NCBI GenBank assembly: GCA_026929865.2
Contig: CM049408.1
Location: 25,433,501 to 25,497,500 of the forward strand
Direction: 5' to 3'
Length of the DNA: 64,000 nt
DNA from: Hyperoplus lanceolatus
Taxonomy: Eukaryota > Chordata > Actinopteri > Uranoscopiformes > Ammodytidae
The notes below the pieces were generated by a model. It ran no database searches. It was not told the origin of the DNA and worked only from the letters and a program-made list of their open reading frames with translations. Of this stretch, positions 59,901 through 64,000 are shown in pieces (the first letter of the stretch is position 1; every line of letters begins with the position of its first letter). The position numbers and the translations under genes were made by a program.

Positions 59901-62443
59901 TTTTTTCTCAAGTATCTTTTTTTGAGCAATTCAGTTTCAAATACACTCCACTAATACATTTGGGGCTAATTTTTTGGGCAATTACAATTGTGCATATAAC
60001 ACTGGAATCTTTAGGAAATAATATACAAAGCACGAAAGTAAAAAGATATATTTTTTTAAATAGAGCAAAGTGCAAAACCATCTAGTACATATGAATAAAA
60101 CCCTTCTTATAATATGTTAAATGTTGTTTACTTGGACAGGATCATGTTCGTGCAGCAATGACCTGCATCCGATTCTTTACACATGGAGCCAGTTCCTACC
60201 TACAGCTGGGAGAACAGCAGGTATATCTCTTTTTGAAGCATTCTGAAAAAATTATTGAAATATGAGAAAGTTGACCGTGTGCCTCTTAAGTTTAAGCTCT
60301 GAACTTAACCTTGACCTTGTTACAGCGCTGGTTGGTGAGAGCCAAAGAACATTTGAGGACATACCTGCAGGAGCAGCAGAGCCGAGGTGCCGGGAGGAAA
60401 CGGTCACAAGTCAACAACAACTCCTTCAGGAAGACAATGTCATCTAGTGACGTGTCCAGGTGATTAAATATGTCCTCAGACTGTCTATATGTTATAATTA
60501 TTTTATATATATAGTATATATGTATTTTGTTTTCAGAGTGTTGCATACATTTATGACATTGCCAGTTTTTTTCTTGCTCTTGATTACAGAAAGTTCAAAC
60601 GGTTTAATCTTGATACAGTTGATACTGTTAAAGATCAAGATATATAAACTAAATAAATAAAATACTGTAAAAAAAAAGTAAAGGATATATGGTAATAAAT
60701 AAGTAAATAAATACATTCAAATAAATATGTGCATATATTAATTCACCGATACAGTACAGTATATACACAGATACATATATACATGTATCTATAAATGATC
60801 TTGTCCTGCCTTATTTTTATCAGGCACATGAACACCATTGAGCTTCAGCTGGAGGTGACACGTTTCCTGCACCGCTGTGAGACTGCGACCCCGTCCAGGA
60901 CTCCACAGACCAACACATCCAACACACCGTCCGCAAAGTCTGCTGCACCCAACTCACCTCCCACACTGTTCGGAGGAAGCCCCATGAAAATAGAGGTTGC
61001 CTGCAAGGTGAGGTTCCAGTTATTACTATCCTAGTACTAAACTTTCTGTACTGAGTTTTTTTTTTAAGTCCAACTACATAAAGGCTGTCTTAACTATGTG
61101 TAAACCTTGGATTAGAGATGTGGAAGACGGGGGAAAAAGAAGAAAAATAAATATCTAAGCACTTGTACTGTTGCACTGAACATGTTTTCAGGTTTTTGTA
61201 TTCATTTGTATGATTGCAGGTGATGCTTGGAGGAAAAAACATTGAAGAGGGATTTGGCATTGCATACAGAGTTATACAGGTATGTTGAGTATAACATCAG
61301 ATGTCAACACATTGAAGCTACAAAAGTAAAGTCATATGAAATGTATTTGTATTGCCCACACCTTTAATTGGTTACTATTGAGTAGCTTGTTGTGAAGTGT
61401 TTGTGTCTTCCGTTGCCAGGACTTCCAGCTGGAGGCCCAGGCGGTGTACGTGCGAGCTGGCCAAAGGCTGATCCGACAGAGGAACTATGGAGCCGTGAGG
61501 CAGCTGCTGAAATGTGTCGGTGAATCGGGAACCGCCACCAAGAACGACTGTGACGCTCTCATCCTCAGCTGTGTCTCCATAGCAGACAAGGGACCCGCTG
61601 AGGTGAGTGACAGGAACATTGGAAAGAATCAAACATTGAGTGTTACCATAGTTATAAATCATAACCATGAATTGGATTATTTTTGTTTGTTTGGACATGA
61701 AAACTTTTGTTGTCCTTGTCTGATTTAGGCCAAGGAGTTGGAAGGCCTCATTCTGGAGACCAAGAGCACAGAGACCAAGGTATTGTTAAACTGACTTCAT
61801 AGCAGTAAATGTTTTCTAAATTATAAATAAGAACAATTAAAAGGGAAAACAATGCCTTTAATTAATTATTACAAATAAGTTAATAATATAATAATGAAAA
61901 AATAAAGTTAAATAAATAAAATGTAAAAGATTGTAAAACAAGTAAAAGAGAAGAAATACAAATAAGATCCCCACTAAAGAGGTGGGTCTTGAGTCTTCTT
62001 TTTCTAATCTGAATTTACTAAGTCCACAAAAGTGAAATCCCAAACACTGTCCAAACACTGTCTTACTTGCAAAAAGAAATTAGTAACTAGCAATGTTTCG
62101 GTACTAGACCTTCATCTGGTTAACAATATGAACATGAAAATCAATGCTTATAGACCCTCAGAAAGTTGTATACAGGTAGAAATCATTGTCTACACTGCTC
62201 TCACTCACCAAACCCTCCCTCTGTCCACAGATCAAAGCCTACCTGCTGTGCAGTAAGCTGCGTCCTGCCTACCTGCTTGCTGTGAAGCTGGAGCCCAGTC
62301 GGGCCGGGCCGTTGGTCCAGGACGTCCTACAGGCCGCAGAGGGAGCGCAGGACTCTGTCATGCAGAACATCTGTCGCCAGTGGCTCTCTGAACACCTCAA
62401 CAAGTCAACACAGCAGCGCCAGGGCAAGAACAACACCAGGTAA
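41962..62443 (+). CDS. zfyve26: Zinc finger FYVE domain protein 26 (spastizin, SPG15), complete
   Basis: Spastizin binds PI3P through its FYVE domain and works with spatacsin and AP-5 in lysosome reformation; it also acts in cytokinesis. Human loss causes spastic paraplegia 15. Coding exons: 41962-42152, 42252-42327, 42476-42562, 42800-42949, 43152-43494, 43596-43720, 43964-44128, 44287-44375, 44454-44605, 44708-44908, 45700-46266, 46523-46687, 46769-46920, 47164-47407, 47927-48190, 48394-48513, 48785-48955, 49343-49576, 49757-49862, 50209-51041, 51440-51639, 52379-52483, 52638-52760, 53046-53222, 54083-54332, 54609-54707, 54932-55119, 55555-55691, 56128-56156, 56445-56584, 57040-57260, 57741-57888, 58327-58536, 58970-59185, 59661-59858, 60140-60220, 60326-60459, 60824-61007, 61220-61279, 61420-61602, 61729-61779, 62231-62443. 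The sum is 7782 bases, in frame, 2593 aa (human 2539). The start MHPFGREEE aligns with human MNHPFGKEE. YQGFCAMKYAIYALCVN-like and GRSTLQAIGSAAAAG segments confirm identity. Confidence 0.97.
44940..45690. other. zfyve26 intron 10/11 with simple repeats and a T-run
   Basis: Holds (AATC)n near 45121-45139 and a T-run of about 17 at 45364-45380. The T-run may be the reversed poly(A) tail of an insertion, but no target-site duplication was found. Confidence 0.5.
47495..47735. repeat. Family E dispersed element, copy 2 (zfyve26 intron)
   Basis: CTTAGAATGAGCC, TATCTACATAGG, GCGCCGCCAT and CCATGTTTCTACAGT occur in the same order as in copy 1 at 26630-26900. Confidence 0.65.
51668..52026 (+). repeat. 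Family A foldback element, full copy (zfyve26 intron)
   Basis: TTAAAGTTGGCGTCAGCGAT on the left, and TCCCTGACTCCTTTTAAA on the right. The centre is a near-perfect palindrome around CCTAGGCTCTGTAAACAGGC and TTTACAGAGCCTAGGCTTTG. TTAA-like ends are seen on both sides. Confidence 0.9.
53870..53985 (-). repeat. Family D MITE-like copy 4 (zfyve26 intron)
   Basis: CTTCCTAAACAAATGCATTTG, CATAAAAGCACTATGTCCAAA and AGCTCCTCGTAGCTACTTTA, inverted relative to copies 1-3. Confidence 0.7.
54932..55691 (+). other. zfyve26: FYVE zinc-finger domain of zfyve26 (two exons)
   Basis: Residues about 1839-1904. All FYVE signatures are present: WVPD (WxxD), CMVCQ and CRRCG zinc-ligand pairs, RRHHCRRCG (the PI3P-contacting R+HHC+xCG), CHAC, and RVCDQC. 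The intron falls between FTM and FNRRHH, inside the domain. Confidence 0.96.
57040..62443 (+). other. zfyve26: C-terminal helical-repeat part of zfyve26
   Basis: About 630 residues downstream of the FYVE domain, rich in leucine-helical segments: CGHQLICHCRSLSRKLTNPE, AVTRLRNQLLEAEHYKLAVE, WGMASLKAGNLSGAREKF, HMNTIELQLEVTRFLHRCE, VMLGGKNIEEGFGIAYRVIQ. This is the most conserved part against human and is expected to form an alpha-solenoid that contacts partner proteins. Confidence 0.85.
57965..58095 (-). repeat. Family D MITE-like copy 5 (zfyve26 intron)
   Basis: CTTCCTAAACAAATGCACCC, TACCGCTTCTGTCCAAAGGG and GAAAGTTCCTTGCC, same orientation as copy 4. Confidence 0.7.
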
Positions 62444-62885
62444 AGTCACAAGATGGCTACCACAAAGGAATACAGGTACAGCACTTAAGAAGGATGAGGC
62501 GAAAAATAAGAAGATCCAGGATTTTTCTCATGTTATGCAGTTCCAGAAAATGTACGGGAAACGATTGATAAACCATCAGATAAATATGACTTCACATATA
62601 TCAGTGGAAATATCTAGAAAATGTTGTTACTGTTGTTACGGACTTCCTAACGAATCACCGCCGTGCTTTACATCCTGGAAATACTTCGCTTTTTTCACAT
62701 CCTTACAGTATTTGAGAGAAATGTGACTCTTAACTCTATTACATGACAAAGTCCCTACCTGCAATGCGAAGAGATATAGTGGTTATTACAAAATATAAGC
62801 ATATCTGTAACTCATTATTTGACTAATGTTAATCTCCTACCTCAGCCAAAAGGGAAAATATCTACAAGTGAGTGGAAGGCCTCTG
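62444..62885 (+). other. zfyve26: zfyve26 3' UTR / downstream
   Basis: Follows the TAA at 62441-62443. No canonical AATAAA was identified close by, so the transcript end is not placed. Confidence 0.4.
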
Positions 62886-63478
62886 ACAAAATGTGTTTAT
62901 TTTTTTTTATTTTTTTTTTTCATATTTATGTCTTTATTGTCTCTGTGTGTGGATAAGGTTTGTACCTCCGCCAAAAAATGGTACATGTTGGATCCTTGAA
63001 AGAAACTGAAAAATCTTGTTTTACCTGATATTGTATCGCACATTTTACGGCCAGCCTTCAGGGTATATTCCCTTTTGGTAAGGGAAATTAATATCGCACA
63101 GAATTTTCGGGCATTTAAGGATGTTGTTGCGAAAATTGCAAGAAACAGAAAAAGTTTAAGGTTGGATACAGAAAGGGACACACTTATACATCAAGTTAAT
63201 TTAATGAAATCATCTCTTTAGCCTTCTTTCTAGCCATTAGTTTTGTCTATCGGTGGCTGGTTTTTATGTCTCCTAATGTGTTTCCTGTGTCGCTAACTTT
63301 AAATCAAAAGACTTGACACATCTTTCTGACAATTTCTAATATGTAGTGATTAAATCACACACATTACGAGTCAAATAATGTTTAAAAAGGGATTTAACTT
63401 TTGCCATATTTTTTTTTTTTTTTTTCATAAACCTACATCTTGGTCAAGATAATTGCATTGTCACCACAAAATGTGTTT
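62886..63478 (-). mobile_element. Retroinsertion with 13-bp target-site duplication, minus orientation
   Basis: ACAAAATGTGTTT occurs at 62886-62898 and again at 63466-63478. The left copy is followed at once by a T-rich run, a poly(A) tail read backwards, and by TTTATTGT, which is ACAATAAA on the minus strand. About 567 bases lie between. A second T-run at about 63409-63425 may be a tail inside the insert or a second event. I do not recognise the source. Confidence 0.6.
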
Positions 63479-64000
63479 TTTTGAGTAAATTTACCTGACA
63501 TTCACTTATGTTGCTGAAGCTGCCTTTTCAATGATACTAGATGTGTATTTCAGGACATAGTGTGTTACTGCACTGGTCTGAAAACTGACAAATATTACTG
63601 TGATAATACGCGATGATAGGCAAGAGATGAAAAAAAAAGAAAATCCTTTTGAGATGCATCCATCTGACATTCTTGTACTCTAATCCTCCTTAACCCAGAC
63701 TGTTCTCATCACTGCCGCACTTTATACTGAGTATGAGTTACTTCTTTTGGTAAAAATTGTATAAAAAAAATCAAGTGAATAATGAAATGCAGTAACTGCT
63801 TTTGATGATATAGAGACAAATGATTTTGAAATGTAATTGATTTCTCCATCACCTGTAATATAAAATTAAAAAATAATTTAAAAAATGTTTAAAATATGGA
63901 ACTTATTGCTGCCCAGTTACTTGACATGAGGGGAAAAGTTTGACTTTTGAGAAATGTGCCTCTTTCTTCCCTTTAGTTAGAAGTTAGTTAGTGAGTTGGA
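63479..64000. other. Intergenic, nothing recognised
   Basis: AT-rich sequence without an exon, RNA gene or clear repeat that I can support. Confidence 0.4.

Overview
This window is from a ray-finned (teleost) fish nuclear genome, probably a percomorph. The evidence is vertebrate multi-exon genes with GT-AG introns, many long (TG)n/(CA)n/(GA)n microsatellites, a Tc1-type transposon, an APE-type LINE, and several small foldback elements of kinds common in fish. No prokaryotic, CRISPR or viral system was seen.

Layout: 1-4.8 kb is a minus-strand LINE (endonuclease plus reverse transcriptase) split by a Tc1-type DNA transposon whose DD34E transposase reads open. 4.8-9.8 kb is repeat-rich non-coding DNA. 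9.77-14.33 kb (+) holds the last seven coding exons of fibulin-5 (fbln5); its signal peptide and RGD exons were not found in the window. 17.3-28.4 kb (+) is tc2n (tandem C2 domains, nuclear), 11 coding exons, 474 aa, with a probable non-coding first exon ending at 16215. 32.06-35.32 kb (+) is plek2 (pleckstrin-2), 9 exons, 358 aa. 37.6-39.9 kb (-) is a galectin-related gene of the LGALSL type with an uncertain 5' end. 41.96-62.44 kb (+) is zfyve26 (spastizin/SPG15), 42 coding exons, 2593 aa, with a FYVE domain. The tc2n, plek2 and zfyve26 models were built by hand; each ends in frame and lies close to the human protein length as I remember it.

From memory of the human map, FBLN5-TC2N sit together at 14q32 and PLEK2-ZFYVE26 at 14q24, so this fish locus joins two blocks that are apart in human. 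The genes are not an operon. Fibulin-5 is an extracellular elastic-fibre protein. TC2N is an intracellular double-C2 protein. PLEK2 and ZFYVE26 both use phosphoinositide-binding domains (PH and FYVE) at membranes.

The main unexplained structure is the repeat layer: at least four families of short inverted-repeat elements spread through introns and UTRs, two small retroinsertions with identifiable target-site duplications, and dinucleotide repeats placed directly against splice sites (an fbln5 donor and a galectin-related acceptor) and against the plek2 promoter.
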